From positions 53,829 through 117,828 of the forward strand of contig JAHFUZ010000004.1 of assembly GCA_023264815.1 (NCBI GenBank): a stretch of DNA of 64,000 bases, written 5' to 3'. Both the position numbers and the translations under genes were made by a program. How positions within the stretch are numbered: the first letter of the stretch is position 1; each line of letters begins with the position of its first letter. Under the pieces are notes generated by a model. The model saw only the letters and a list, made by a program, of their open reading frames with translations. It was not told the DNA's origin and ran no database searches. Source of the stretch: Arthrobacter sp. GTDB lineage: Bacteria; Actinomycetota; Actinomycetes; Actinomycetales; Micrococcaceae. Shown in pieces: positions 15,974-24,949 of this stretch.

Positions 15974-17773
15974 TTAGTACTTCCTCACCATCGGCTCGTA
16001 GCGGGTAAAGACAACCGGCTTGGTGGCCAGACGGATGCCGGCGATTGCCTCAGCAGAGCCGTCCGCCGGGGCGTGGTCGTCCTTGTACGCCATGGAGTGC
16101 TTCATGAATTTCTCGTCGTCGCGGTCCGGGAAGTCCTCACGGAAGTGTCCGCCACGGGACTCCTCACGGTGCAGGGCTGCCACGGTCATGACCTTGGCCA
16201 GCTCCAGCAGGAAGCCCAGTTCCACAGCTTCGAGGAGGTCAAGGTTGAAGCGCTTGCCCTTGTCCTGGACGCTGATGTTCTTGTAGCGGGCTTCGAAGGA
16301 CTCGATGTCCCGGAGGACCTGGTTCAGGGTGTCGGCCGTGCGGAACACCTGCATGTTGGCATCCATGGTGTCCTGCAGATCCTTGCGGATCACGGCCACC
16401 TTCTCGTTGCCGGTGCCGTTGCGGGCAATGTTCAGCAGTTCGATGGTGTACGCCTCGGGGTCCTCGGGGAGTTCCACGAAGTCGGCCGTCTTGGCGTATT
16501 CCGCCGCGGCGATGCCGGCGCGCTTGCCGAACACGTTGATGTCCAGCAGCGAGTTGGTGCCCAGGCGGTTGGAACCGTGGACGGATACGCAGGCGACTTC
16601 ACCGGCGGCGTAGAGGCCGGGAACCACGGTGTCGTTGTCCTGCAGGACCTCGGTGGAGATGTTGGTGGGGATGCCGCCCATGGCGTAGTGCGCCGTGGGG
16701 AACACCGGAACGGGCTCCGTGTAGGGCTCCACACCCAGGTAGGTGCGGGCGAACTCGGTGATGTCCGGAAGCTTGGCATCGATGTGCGCCGGCTCCAGGT
16801 GGGTGAGGTCCAGCAGGACGTAGTCCTTGTTCGGGCCGCAGCCGCGGCCTTCGCGGACTTCGTTGGCCATGGAGCGGGCCACGATGTCACGGGGTGCGAG
16901 GTCCTTGATGGTGGGGGCGTAGCGCTCCATGAAGCGCTCACCTTCCGAGTTGCGCAGGATGGCACCTTCGCCGCGGGCGGCTTCGGACAGCAGGATGCCC
17001 AGGCCGGCGAGGCCTGTCGGGTGGAACTGGAAGAACTCCATGTCTTCGAGCGGGATGCCGCGGCGGAACGCGATGCCCATGCCGTCACCGGTCAGTGTGT
17101 GCGCGTTGGAGGTGGTCTTGAAGACCTTGCCGGCGCCGCCGGAAGCGAACACCACTGACTTGGCCTGGAAGACGTGCAGTTCGCCGGAGGCGAGGTCGTA
17201 GGAGACCACTCCGGCAACGCGTTTCTGCTTGTACGGCGTGCCGTCCTCGCGGACGGCGTCTTCCTCGACCGTCAGCAGGTCCAGCACGTAGTACTCGTTG
17301 TAGAACTCCACGTTGTGCTTGACGCAGTTCTGGTACAGCGTCTGCAGGATCATGTGGCCGGTGCGGTCAGCAGCGTAGCAGGCGCGGCGGACCGGTGCCT
17401 TGCCGTGGTCGCGGGTGTGGCCGCCGAAGCGGCGCTGGTCAATGCGGCCTTCAGGCGTGCGGTTGAACGGCAGGCCCATCTTCTCAAGGTCCAGCACGGC
17501 GTCGATGGCTTCCTTGGCCATAACCTCCGCCGCGTCCTGGTCAACCAGGTAGTCGCCGCCCTTGACGGTGTCGAACGTGTGCCATTCCCAGTTGTCTTCT
17601 TCGACGTTGGCAAGGGCCGCACACATGCCACCCTGCGCCGCACCGGTGTGCGAGCGGGTGGGGTAGAGCTTGGTCAGTACTGCTGTGCGCGCGCGCTGAC
17701 CGGACTCGATCGCGGCGCGCATGCCAGCGCCACCGGCACCGACGATGACGACGTCGTACTTATGGACCTGCAT
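15974..17773 (-). CDS. sdhA: Succinate dehydrogenase flavoprotein subunit
   Basis: 599 residues. It oxidises succinate to fumarate and feeds electrons to SdhB. The FAD-binding GAGGAGMRAA is near residue 12, the covalent FAD histidine is in RSHTGAAQGGM (about 41-51), and the substrate region contains QFHPTGLAG and the REGRGCG segment. Two four-subunit enzymes are distinguished by their membrane parts; here separate SdhC and SdhD follow the standard aerobic type. It is encoded 106 bases after sdhD and 1 base before sdhB. Confidence 0.97.
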   Translation of the reverse strand: MQVHKYDVVIVGAGGAGMRAAIESGQRARTAVLTKLYPTRSHTGAAQGGMCAALANVEEDNWEWHTFDTVKGGDYLVDQDAAEVMAKEAIDAVLDLEKMGLPFNRTPEGRIDQRRFGGHTRDHGKAPVRRACYAADRTGHMILQTLYQNCVKHNVEFYNEYYVLDLLTVEEDAVREDGTPYKQKRVAGVVSYDLASGELHVFQAKSVVFASGGAGKVFKTTSNAHTLTGDGMGIAFRRGIPLEDMEFFQFHPTGLAGLGILLSEAARGEGAILRNSEGERFMERYAPTIKDLAPRDIVARSMANEVREGRGCGPNKDYVLLDLTHLEPAHIDAKLPDITEFARTYLGVEPYTEPVPVFPTAHYAMGGIPTNISTEVLQDNDTVVPGLYAAGEVACVSVHGSNRLGTNSLLDINVFGKRAGIAAAEYAKTADFVELPEDPEAYTIELLNIARNGTGNEKVAVIRKDLQDTMDANMQVFRTADTLNQVLRDIESFEARYKNISVQDKGKRFNLDLLEAVELGFLLELAKVMTVAALHREESRGGHFREDFPDRDDEKFMKHSMAYKDDHAPADGSAEAIAGIRLATKPVVFTRYEPMVRKY

Positions 17774-17879
17774 ACTTGGGCGCTCTTTCTCTCAAAATTC
17801 GCTATAAAACAACGGACAGGCGTTGCCTGCACCGCAAAATACAGCCCGCGGTTCACCGTGGGCAACGGCGTAAAGGGGC

Positions 17880-18341
17880 TTACGCGGGGCAGAAGCCGCC
17901 GGGCAGCGGAACACCGTCGACGACGGGGCACGGGTTGAAGGTGAAGATCACCAGGGTGCCCAGGACGATGATCACGGTGGTTGCCGCGTACAGGACGATC
18001 TTGAGCCAGAGCCGGGTGGAATCCTTCTCGGCATAGTCGTTGATGATGGTGCGGACACCATTGGTGCCGTGCAGCATGGCCAGCCACAGCATGGTCAGGT
18101 CCCAGATCTGCCAGAACGGGTCGGCCCACTTGCCGGCGACGAAACCGAAGTCGATGGCGTGGATGCCTTCGCCCACCAGGAGGTTCACGAAGAGGTGGCC
18201 GAAGATGAGTACTACCAGCACAACGCCGGAGAGGCGCATGAACAGCCATGCCAGCATTTCGAAGTTGCCTTTGGTTCCGCCGGTGCGGCGGTACTGCGGG
18301 GAGATCTTGCCACTGCGCGGGCTGTCGATAGTTGCAGTCAT
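17880..18341 (-). CDS. sdhD: Succinate dehydrogenase hydrophobic membrane anchor subunit
   Basis: 153 residues with three membrane segments. It pairs with SdhC to anchor the complex and form the quinone and haem site. A conserved His lies in MLHGTNGVRTIINDY, the usual haem/quinone region. The N-terminal about 30 residues are soluble. The ATG at 18341 lies 3 bases after the sdhC stop. The 106-base gap before sdhA is the only sizeable space in the operon. Confidence 0.93.
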   Translation of the reverse strand: MTATIDSPRSGKISPQYRRTGGTKGNFEMLAWLFMRLSGVVLVVLIFGHLFVNLLVGEGIHAIDFGFVAGKWADPFWQIWDLTMLWLAMLHGTNGVRTIINDYAEKDSTRLWLKIVLYAATTVIIVLGTLVIFTFNPCPVVDGVPLPGGFCPA

Positions 18342-18344
18342 GGC

Positions 18345-18725
18345 TTAGTGACCTCCAAGGGCGAGGGAAAGGTGGCGGATGGAGAAGCCGACCATCACAA
18401 CTACCCACAGGGCCAGGACGGTCCACAGCATCTGGCGCTGGTACTTGGCGCCCTTCTTCCAGAAGTCGACCGCGATGATCCGCAGGCCGTTGAAGGCGTG
18501 GAACACGATCGCGGCGACCAGGCCCGTTTCACCCAGGGCCATCAGGGGATTCTTGTAGGCACCGATCACTGCGGTGTAGGCCTCGGGGGACACACGCACC
18601 AATGAGGTGTCCAGCACGTGGACCAACAAGAAGAAAAAGATCACTACACCGGTAATTCGGTGTCCTACCCAGGACCACATGCCTTCACGGCCGCGGTACA
18701 AGGTGCCAGCTGGTTTTGTCGGCAC
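18345..18725 (-). CDS. sdhC: Succinate dehydrogenase cytochrome b556 subunit
   Basis: 126 residues from the GTG at 18725, which has a good GGAGG Shine-Dalgarno 7 bases upstream. A longer frame to 18797 is open, but it lies close to the promoter and lacks such a site. Family motifs are WSWVGHRITG and VFHAFNGLRIIAVD, with three membrane helices; the His residues fit haem ligation. It is the first gene of sdhCDAB, transcribed from the promoter at 18814-18842. Confidence 0.93.
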   Translation of the reverse strand: MPTKPAGTLYRGREGMWSWVGHRITGVVIFFFLLVHVLDTSLVRVSPEAYTAVIGAYKNPLMALGETGLVAAIVFHAFNGLRIIAVDFWKKGAKYQRQMLWTVLALWVVVMVGFSIRHLSLALGGH

Positions 18726-18813
18726 TGATAAACCTCCCTGCAACACAGCGGCGCTGGCATGAGATCCACGCGGGGGGAACGCCTGCTGCGAGAGCACTCG
18801 TAGCTCGAGCCTA

Positions 18814-18842
18814 AATCTAGGCTTCGCTCACAGCTTATTCAA
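18814..18842 (-). promoter_or_regulatory. sdhCDAB promoter
   Basis: On the minus strand TTGAAT (18837-18842) and TAGATT (18814-18819) are separated by exactly 17 bases, a strong sigma70-type promoter. It lies about 90 bases before the sdhC start. I see no obvious operator dyad, only a TGTGA half-site in the spacer. Confidence 0.75.
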
Positions 18843-18981
18843 TTTAGGAACTCCTTGGTGACACCGCAGTGCCCCGATTTTGCCCGTATTTGAGACGAAG
18901 GCCACACAAGGCCGCCCCGGCGGGGGCTTCGGGACCAGTCCACAGGGGGAGCAGGCAGCCTGTCCGCTAAAGTAGGCCTTG

Positions 18982-20115
18982 ATGAGTACAGACAAAGTGA
19001 CAAGCCCGGTTTCACCCCTTGACCGCTTCATCGCGGTGATTCCGGCAGGCGGAGTGGGGACCCGCCTCTGGCCCCTGTCACGTGCAGCAGCTCCCAAGTT
19101 CCTTCATGACCTCACCGGTTCCGGCAGTACTTTGTTGCGTGCCACCTACGACCGTCTGGAGCCCCTCGCGGGCCGGCGCGTCCTGGTGGTCACCGGCGCA
19201 GCCCACCGTGCCGCCGTGTGCCGCCAGTTGCCCGAGGTCCAGGATTCCGACCTGGTCCTCGAAAGCGAGCCCAAGGATTCCGGCGCCGCGATTGGCCTGG
19301 CCGCCGCCATCCTGCACGAGCGCGATCCGGACACCATCATGGGTTCGTTCGCCGCGGACCAGGTGATCAGCCCCGACCACCTCTTCCAGTCGGCGGTCCG
19401 GGAAGCGATCCACACTGCCGCCGCCGGCAAGATCGTGACCATCGGCATCAAGCCGACGCACCCGTCCACGGGCTTTGGCTACATCCGGGCAGGCCAGGAA
19501 CTCCAGATCGAGGGTGCGCCCAGCGCGCAGGCCGTGGTGGAGTTTGTGGAGAAACCGGACGAGGAAGTTGCCCAGCAGTATGTGGACAGCGGTGAGTACG
19601 TCTGGAACGCCGGCATGTTCGTGGCTCCGGTCGCGCTGATGCTCAAGCACCTTGAGGCCAACCAGCCGGAACTGTTCAAGGGCCTGCTGGAAATCGCCCA
19701 GGCCTGGGACACTCCGGAGCGTGACGCCGTCACCGCCCGTATCTGGCCCACGCTGCCCAAGATTGCCATCGACTACGCCGTCGCGGAACCTGCCGCGGCT
19801 GCCGGGGACGTCGCGGTGGTGCCGGGCACTTTCGGCTGGGACGACGTCGGGGACTTCGCCTCGGTGGGGCGGCTCAACAGTGCGCGGGAAGTGGACGACG
19901 TCACGGTCATCGGTGAGGGCGCGCGCGTCTTCACCGAAAACGCCAGCGGCGTGGTGGTTTCCGATACCAAGCGGGTCATCGCGCTGATCGGCATCAAGGA
20001 CGTGGTCATTGTGGACACCCCGGATGCCCTCCTGGTGACCACCAAGGAACACGCCCAGCGGGTCAAGGGCGCTGTCGATGCGCTGAAGGCCAGCGGTGAT
20101 ACCGACGTTTTGTAA
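18982..20115 (+). CDS. manC: Mannose-1-phosphate guanylyltransferase (GDP-mannose pyrophosphorylase)
   Basis: About 377 residues. It makes GDP-mannose from GTP and mannose-1-phosphate for glycans and lipomannan-like polymers. The nucleotidyltransferase signature is PAGGVGTRLWPLSRAAAPKFL near residue 24, followed by FVEKPD and WNAGMF. It is the short, single-domain form (no phosphomannose isomerase domain). The ATG at 18982 has TAAAGT 8 bases upstream and no Shine-Dalgarno, so it may be leaderless. It is divergent from the sdh operon. The next gene, an amidohydrolase, has its own promoter-like element. Confidence 0.92.
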   Translation: MSTDKVTSPVSPLDRFIAVIPAGGVGTRLWPLSRAAAPKFLHDLTGSGSTLLRATYDRLEPLAGRRVLVVTGAAHRAAVCRQLPEVQDSDLVLESEPKDSGAAIGLAAAILHERDPDTIMGSFAADQVISPDHLFQSAVREAIHTAAAGKIVTIGIKPTHPSTGFGYIRAGQELQIEGAPSAQAVVEFVEKPDEEVAQQYVDSGEYVWNAGMFVAPVALMLKHLEANQPELFKGLLEIAQAWDTPERDAVTARIWPTLPKIAIDYAVAEPAAAAGDVAVVPGTFGWDDVGDFASVGRLNSAREVDDVTVIGEGARVFTENASGVVVSDTKRVIALIGIKDVVIVDTPDALLVTTKEHAQRVKGAVDALKASGDTDVL

Positions 20116-20165
20116 CCAGCGTGCCCAGATGACGCTATTCCGTGGACGCTCGCTAGAGTAAATAA

Positions 20166-21365
20166 GTGCGCAATTACACTACTGAAGCAGAGCCCACCGC
20201 ATTAGTGCGGCCGTGGCTGGAACCCCTCCTGCCGGAACTGATCGATTTCCGCAGGGACCTGCACGCGCACCCGGAGCTTTCCTTCAAGGAATTCCGCACC
20301 ACGGACAAGCTGGTGGAGCGCCTTGAAGCGGCAGGCCTGGCGCCGCGCCGGCTCGAAGGCACCGGCCTGACCGTGGACATCGGCGAAGGCCCCATCGCCA
20401 CGGCGCTGCGCGGGGACATCGACGCCCTGCCGATCATCGAGGAAACAGGGCTGCCGTTCGCCTCGAAGAACCACGGCGTCACGCACGCCTGCGGCCACGA
20501 CGTCCACACCGCCGCCATGCTCGGCGTGGCACTGGTCCTGCAGAACATGCACCAGGAGTCCCCGCTGGGCGGCACCGTCCGCATCATCTTCCAGCCGGCC
20601 GAGGAGACCATGCCCGGTGGTGCGCTGTCCTGCATCGAGCAGGGCGTCCTGGACGGTGTCCCCCGCATCTTTGCGCTGCACTGCGACCCCAGGATCGACG
20701 TCGGACGCATCGGCACGCGCATCGGCGCAATTACGTCCGCCTCGGACACCATCAAAATTGAACTGAGCGGCCGCGGTGGGCACACCTCCCGGCCGCACCT
20801 CACCGAGGACCTCGTGTTCGCCCTGGCGCAGATCGCCGTCAACGTTCCGGCCGTGCTGTCCCGCCGGGTGGATGTCCGCAGCGGCGTCTCCGTGGTGTGG
20901 GGGCAAATCAATGCGGGCTCCGCACCCAACGCCATCCCCGGCACCGGGTACATGGCCGGCACCATGCGCTGCCTTGACCGGGATGCGTGGCACGACGCCG
21001 GTGAACTGCTGGATGAAGTGGTGCAGCAGGTGGCCGCGCCCTATGGCGTGGACGTGCACCTCGAGCACACCAGGGGAGTGCCGCCTGTGGTGAACTCCGA
21101 GCATGAAACGGCCCTGATCGAGGCGGCCGCGCGCGCCGAAATCGGCGAGAGTGCCGTGACGCTGACGCCCCAGTCCATGGGCGGTGAGGACTTTGCCTGG
21201 TTCCTGGCCGAACGTCCGGGTGCCATGATGCGCCTGGGAACCAAAACCCCCGGCGGTGAAGAGTACGATCTTCACCGCGGCGACTACATCCTGGACGAAC
21301 GCGCCCTGGGCCTGGGCATCCAGGTCCTGACCGCCGCTGCGCTCCGGACCATCCGCGACCTCTAG
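20166..21365 (+). CDS. M20 family amidohydrolase (peptidase M20D)
   Basis: 399 residues. Metal-binding blocks typical of N-acyl amino acid amidohydrolases are present: DLHAHPELSFKE (about 30-41), CGHDVHTAAMLG (about 110-121) and FQPAEETMPGG. Such enzymes remove acyl or acetyl groups from amino acids, such as hippurate, IAA conjugates or N-acetyl amino acids; the substrate here is not defined. The GTG at 20166 has TAGAGT 6 bases upstream, a leaderless arrangement. It is followed by a perfect hairpin terminator, so it is probably transcribed alone. Confidence 0.9.
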   Translation: MRNYTTEAEPTALVRPWLEPLLPELIDFRRDLHAHPELSFKEFRTTDKLVERLEAAGLAPRRLEGTGLTVDIGEGPIATALRGDIDALPIIEETGLPFASKNHGVTHACGHDVHTAAMLGVALVLQNMHQESPLGGTVRIIFQPAEETMPGGALSCIEQGVLDGVPRIFALHCDPRIDVGRIGTRIGAITSASDTIKIELSGRGGHTSRPHLTEDLVFALAQIAVNVPAVLSRRVDVRSGVSVVWGQINAGSAPNAIPGTGYMAGTMRCLDRDAWHDAGELLDEVVQQVAAPYGVDVHLEHTRGVPPVVNSEHETALIEAAARAEIGESAVTLTPQSMGGEDFAWFLAERPGAMMRLGTKTPGGEEYDLHRGDYILDERALGLGIQVLTAAALRTIRDL

Positions 21366-21377
21366 CCAAGCCTGCTG

Positions 21378-21419
21378 CGAACGGACAGGTGATGCCGCCA
21401 GGCCTCACCTGTCCGTTCG
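21378..21419 (+). terminator. Terminator after the M20 amidohydrolase
   Basis: A perfect 15-bp stem (21378-21392 with 21405-21419; arm CGAACGGACAGGTGA) has a 12-nt loop and starts 12 bases after the stop codon. A short TATCTT follows. Confidence 0.8.
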
Positions 21420-21457
21420 TATCTTAGGCGGAACGCAGCGAACCACCCCCAGATAAG

Positions 21458-21486
21458 TTGTGTACAATTTAATTGTGGTCTATTGT
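21458..21486 (+). promoter_or_regulatory. ohrR promoter with OhrR box
   Basis: TTGTGT (21458-21463) and TATTGT (21481-21486), 17 bases apart, form a promoter. The spacer holds an AT-rich dyad at 21463-21477, TACAATTTAATTGTG. It matches the known OhrR box TACAATTNAATTGTA except for the last base. OhrR bound here would block RNA polymerase and be released by organic peroxides. Confidence 0.8.
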
Positions 21487-21493
21487 TTTAGTC

Positions 21494-21928
21494 ATGACTG
21501 AAGCTCCCCGCCTTGACCGCCAGGTGTGCTTTGCCCTGTATTCCGCCTCCCGCGCCGCCACGGCGGTCTACCGTCCCGTGCTCGAGGACCTGGGGCTGAC
21601 GTATCCGCAGTACCTGGTGATGCTGGTGCTCTGGGAATCCGAGCCGCGGGGTGTTAAGGAGCTGGGGGAGGAGCTCGGCCTGGACTCCGGCACGCTGTCA
21701 CCGCTGCTCAAGCGCCTCGAAGCCATGGGACTGCTGGAGCGCCGCCGGTCCGGGGAGGACGAGCGGCGCGTGGCGGTCCACCTGACCCCCGCCGGAAGAG
21801 CCCTCAGCAGCAGGGCCGGAGCGATTCCCCAGCGCCTGGCAGATGCAGCCGGGTTGTCACCGGACGAACTGGACCAGCTGCGGAGCACTCTTGAACGCCT
21901 CACCGAGGCCCTCCACCGCGCGCACTGA
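21494..21928 (+). CDS. ohrR: OhrR, MarR-family organic peroxide-sensing repressor
   Basis: About 144 residues from the ATG at 21494; an upstream TTG/ATG reading is open but falls within the promoter. The redox-sensing cysteine lies in the conserved RQVCFALYSASR at about residue 12. A winged helix follows (LTYPQYLVMLVLWE, then GLDSGTLSPLLKRLEAMGL, then the wing RRSGEDERRV). Oxidation of the Cys by organic hydroperoxides releases DNA. It is encoded immediately upstream of its usual target ohr and probably represses both. Confidence 0.93.
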   Translation: MTEAPRLDRQVCFALYSASRAATAVYRPVLEDLGLTYPQYLVMLVLWESEPRGVKELGEELGLDSGTLSPLLKRLEAMGLLERRRSGEDERRVAVHLTPAGRALSSRAGAIPQRLADAAGLSPDELDQLRSTLERLTEALHRAH

Positions 21929-21974
21929 CCTCAGATTTTTTGCGATATCCACCAACCAACAGGACGGATCATTC

Positions 21975-22402
<428 letters not shown>

Positions 22403-22406
<4 letters not shown>

Positions 22407-23425
22407 GCACCACCACAGCACTTCCCACGTCCACCCGCGAAATCCGGCTTGCCTCACGTCCCGTGGGGCGCCCTGTCCCGGAAAACTTCCGCCTGGCGGA
22501 GTCGCCGCTGCCCGAGCTTGGCGACGGCCAGATCCTGGTGCGCAACCTCTACATCTCGGTGGATCCCTACATGCGCGGCCGCATGAATGACACCAAGTCG
22601 TACTCAGCGCCGTTTGCGCTGGATGCAGCGCTCGACGGCGGTGCGGTGGGTGAGGTCATCGCGTCCAGGGTCGGGGGGATGAAGGTGGGGGACGCCGTCG
22701 TCCATTCACTCGGCTGGCGGGAATATGCCGTCCTGGACGCCGACGCAACGTCGATGGCCCGCACGGACCTCGCCCCGGCGCCGGCCTTCCTGGGCGCACT
22801 GGGCATGACCGGGCTGACGGCCTACGCCGGCCTGCTCAAGGTTGCCGAATTCAAGCCCGGCGATGTGGTGTTCGTGTCGGGTGCCGCCGGTGCCGTGGGC
22901 TCTTTGGTGGGGCAGATCGCCAAGGCCATGGGTGCCTCGCGGGTCATCGGGAGCGCCGGAACGCCGGAGAAGGTGGCGCGGCTCCTGGAACTCGGTTTTG
23001 ACGCCGCCTTCAACTACCGTGATGCGCCGGTCCTGGACCAGCTCAGGGCGGCAACAGGCGGGAAGGGCATCGACGTCTATTTTGACAATGTGGGCGGCGA
23101 CCATCTGGAAGCCGCGCTGGCCGAGCTCAATGTTGGCGGAAGGGTGGCCCTGTGCGGTGCCATCGCGCAGTACAACGCCACCGAAGCCACTCCTGCTCCG
23201 CGGAACCTGGCTCTCGCCATCGGCAAGCAGCTGACCCTTCGGGGCTTCCTGGTGGGCGGGCAGCGCCAGCACCGGGCCGAGTTCTTCGAGAAGATGTCCG
23301 CCTGGCTTGCGGACGGTTCCGTCCGGTACGACGAGACCGTGGTGGACGGGCTGGAGAACGCGCCGCAGGCTTTCATGGACCTGCTTGACGGTGCCAACAC
23401 GGGCAAAATGCTGGTGCGTCTCTGA
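22403..23425 (+). CDS. NADP-dependent MDR-family oxidoreductase (leukotriene B4 dehydrogenase/CurA type)
   Basis: 340 residues of a zinc-independent medium-chain reductase. N-terminal landmarks are LYISVDPYMRGRM. The nucleotide-binding fold includes VFVSGAAGAVGSLVGQIAK and GSAGTPEKVARL, and FDNVGGDHLEAAL follows. Relatives reduce the double bond of alpha,beta-unsaturated carbonyls such as enals formed from lipid peroxides. Its 4-base overlap with ohr suggests a shared oxidative-stress operon: Ohr removes lipid peroxides and this enzyme handles their reactive carbonyl products. That link is inference. Confidence 0.9.
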
Positions 23426-23664
23426 CCGTTTGCCGTGGCCAACGGGTGGCTGCCGCACGGGCTCTACCCGTTGGTAACAAATTCTCAACAATCTTCAGTA
23501 TCCGGCCCGGGTGTGGTAGCTGATGTGCTGTGGACCACTAATGTTGCTTCTATCAGTGCGCTTCGGCGCAGTGCTGCGAAGCCCTCAGTGAAAACAGAAT
23601 TTCAGTGTAGAAACGGACACTCATTGAATTCGAGTCGTAGCGCCACTCTCTCCCTGGAGGAAAT
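23426..23664 (+). promoter_or_regulatory. Leader and promoter region of the nucleoside importer
   Basis: This is a 239-base gap before the BMP lipoprotein gene. It starts with a hairpin, AACGGGT/ACCCGTT (23441-23447 with 23466-23472), probably the end of the ohr transcript. It then has AT-richer sequence with a GTGGT...ACCAC dyad (about 23511-23538) and a small UUCG-capped hairpin (TGCGC-TTCG-GCGCA, about 23558). GGAGG (23656-23660) sits 4 bases before the TTG start. I could not pick one convincing promoter. Confidence 0.4.
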
Positions 23665-24774
23665 TTGAAGAACACACTGCGTGCTAAGTTCAAGCGCGGT
23701 TCAATGGTCGGCATGGCCTCGGTAGGGGCCACCGCACTCCTGCTGACCGGCTGCGGTGCTGCCCCTGATTCCGGCGGCACGGCAACCAACGCGGCGAGCG
23801 ACTACACCGGCTGCATCGTGTCCGACTCCGGCGGATTCGATGATCAGTCCTTCAACCAGTCCTCGTATGAAGGACTGAAGAAAACTGAAAAGGACCTGGG
23901 CATCAAGGTCAACCAGGTCGAGTCCAAGACCAACAACGACTTCGAGCCGAACCTGCGTGCCATGGTCACCGCTGGCTGCGACCTCACGCTGACCATCGGC
24001 TTCCTGCTCGGTGACGCCACCAAGGCCCAGGCCATGGCCAACCCGGACAAGCACTTCGCGATCGTGGACTTCGGCTACGAGACGCCTATCGCCAACGTCA
24101 AGCCGATCATCTACGACACCGCCCAGGCCGCCTTCCTGGCCGGGTACCTGGCGGCCGGCACCACCAAGACCGGCACGGTGGCTACCTTCGGCGGCATCAA
24201 GATCCCCACCGTCACCATCTTCATGGACGGCTACGCCGACGGCGTGAAGTACTACAACGAGAAAAAGGGCAAGAACGTCAAGGTCCTGGGCTGGGACAAG
24301 GCTGCACAGGACGGCAGCTTCACTGGTGACTTCGAAAAGCAGGACGTGGGTAAGCAGCTGACCCAGAACTTCCTGGACCAGGGCGCGGACATCGTCATGC
24401 CCGTCGCCGGTCCGGTAGGCAAGGGAGCCGGCGCTGCCCTGAACGAAGCGAAGGCGGCCGGCAAGGACGTCAAGATGATCTGGGTGGACTCCGATGGCTT
24501 CCTGACCGCCCCTGAGTACAAGGACATCATGCTGTCCTCGGTGATGAAGCTCATGGGCGAGGCCGTGGAGACCGTGGTGAAGGAAGACAAGGACGGCAAG
24601 TTCACCAACACCCCGTACGTCGGCACGCTGGCGAACGAGGGCGTCCAGCTGGCGCCGTTCCACAGCTTCGATTCCCAGGTTTCCGCCGAGCTGAAGTCCG
24701 AGCTGGACCAGCTCAAGAAGGACATCGTAGGCGGCAAGCTGAAGGTCGAGTCTGCGGCTAGCCCCAAGGTGTAG
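23665..24774 (+). CDS. BMP-family nucleoside ABC transporter substrate-binding lipoprotein
   Basis: 369 residues starting at TTG 23665, supported by GGAGG 4 bases upstream. A lipoprotein signal peptide ends in LLLTGC (Cys at about 30). The mature part is the basic membrane protein (BMP/PnrA/Med) fold, with SDSGGFDDQSFNQSSYEGL, then FVLG-like and GYLAAGTTKTGTVATFGG blocks. BMP proteins bind purine and other nucleosides. It heads the cluster BMP, ATPase, permease, permease, cdd, deoA, all on the same strand. A terminator-like hairpin between it and the ATPase gene may allow more binding protein than transporter. Confidence 0.93.
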   Translation: MKNTLRAKFKRGSMVGMASVGATALLLTGCGAAPDSGGTATNAASDYTGCIVSDSGGFDDQSFNQSSYEGLKKTEKDLGIKVNQVESKTNNDFEPNLRAMVTAGCDLTLTIGFLLGDATKAQAMANPDKHFAIVDFGYETPIANVKPIIYDTAQAAFLAGYLAAGTTKTGTVATFGGIKIPTVTIFMDGYADGVKYYNEKKGKNVKVLGWDKAAQDGSFTGDFEKQDVGKQLTQNFLDQGADIVMPVAGPVGKGAGAALNEAKAAGKDVKMIWVDSDGFLTAPEYKDIMLSSVMKLMGEAVETVVKEDKDGKFTNTPYVGTLANEGVQLAPFHSFDSQVSAELKSELDQLKKDIVGGKLKVESAASPKV

Positions 24775-24785
24775 CCTTCCCCGCT

Positions 24786-24833
24786 AAGCGCCACCCCCGG
24801 ATGGTCATCGACTGGCCGGGTGGTGGCGCTTTT
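24786..24833 (+). terminator. Attenuator-like terminator between BMP gene and its ATPase gene
   Basis: AAGCGCCACCCCCGG (24786-24800) pairs with CCGGGTGGTGGCGCTT (24816-24831), with one bulge, and is followed by TTTT. It lies 12 bases after the BMP stop, inside what is probably one transcription unit. Partial termination here would explain excess binding protein. Confidence 0.65.
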
Positions 24834-24949
24834 CGTTGGAATGCGTGACTCTGCGCTACAGCCCACCGGGGACTGCAGGCACTACGCTGGTGCTGCAGCC
24901 TCATATCCCGTCCGGTACGGATACGGACGCTTCGAGATTGGTCAGAGTT

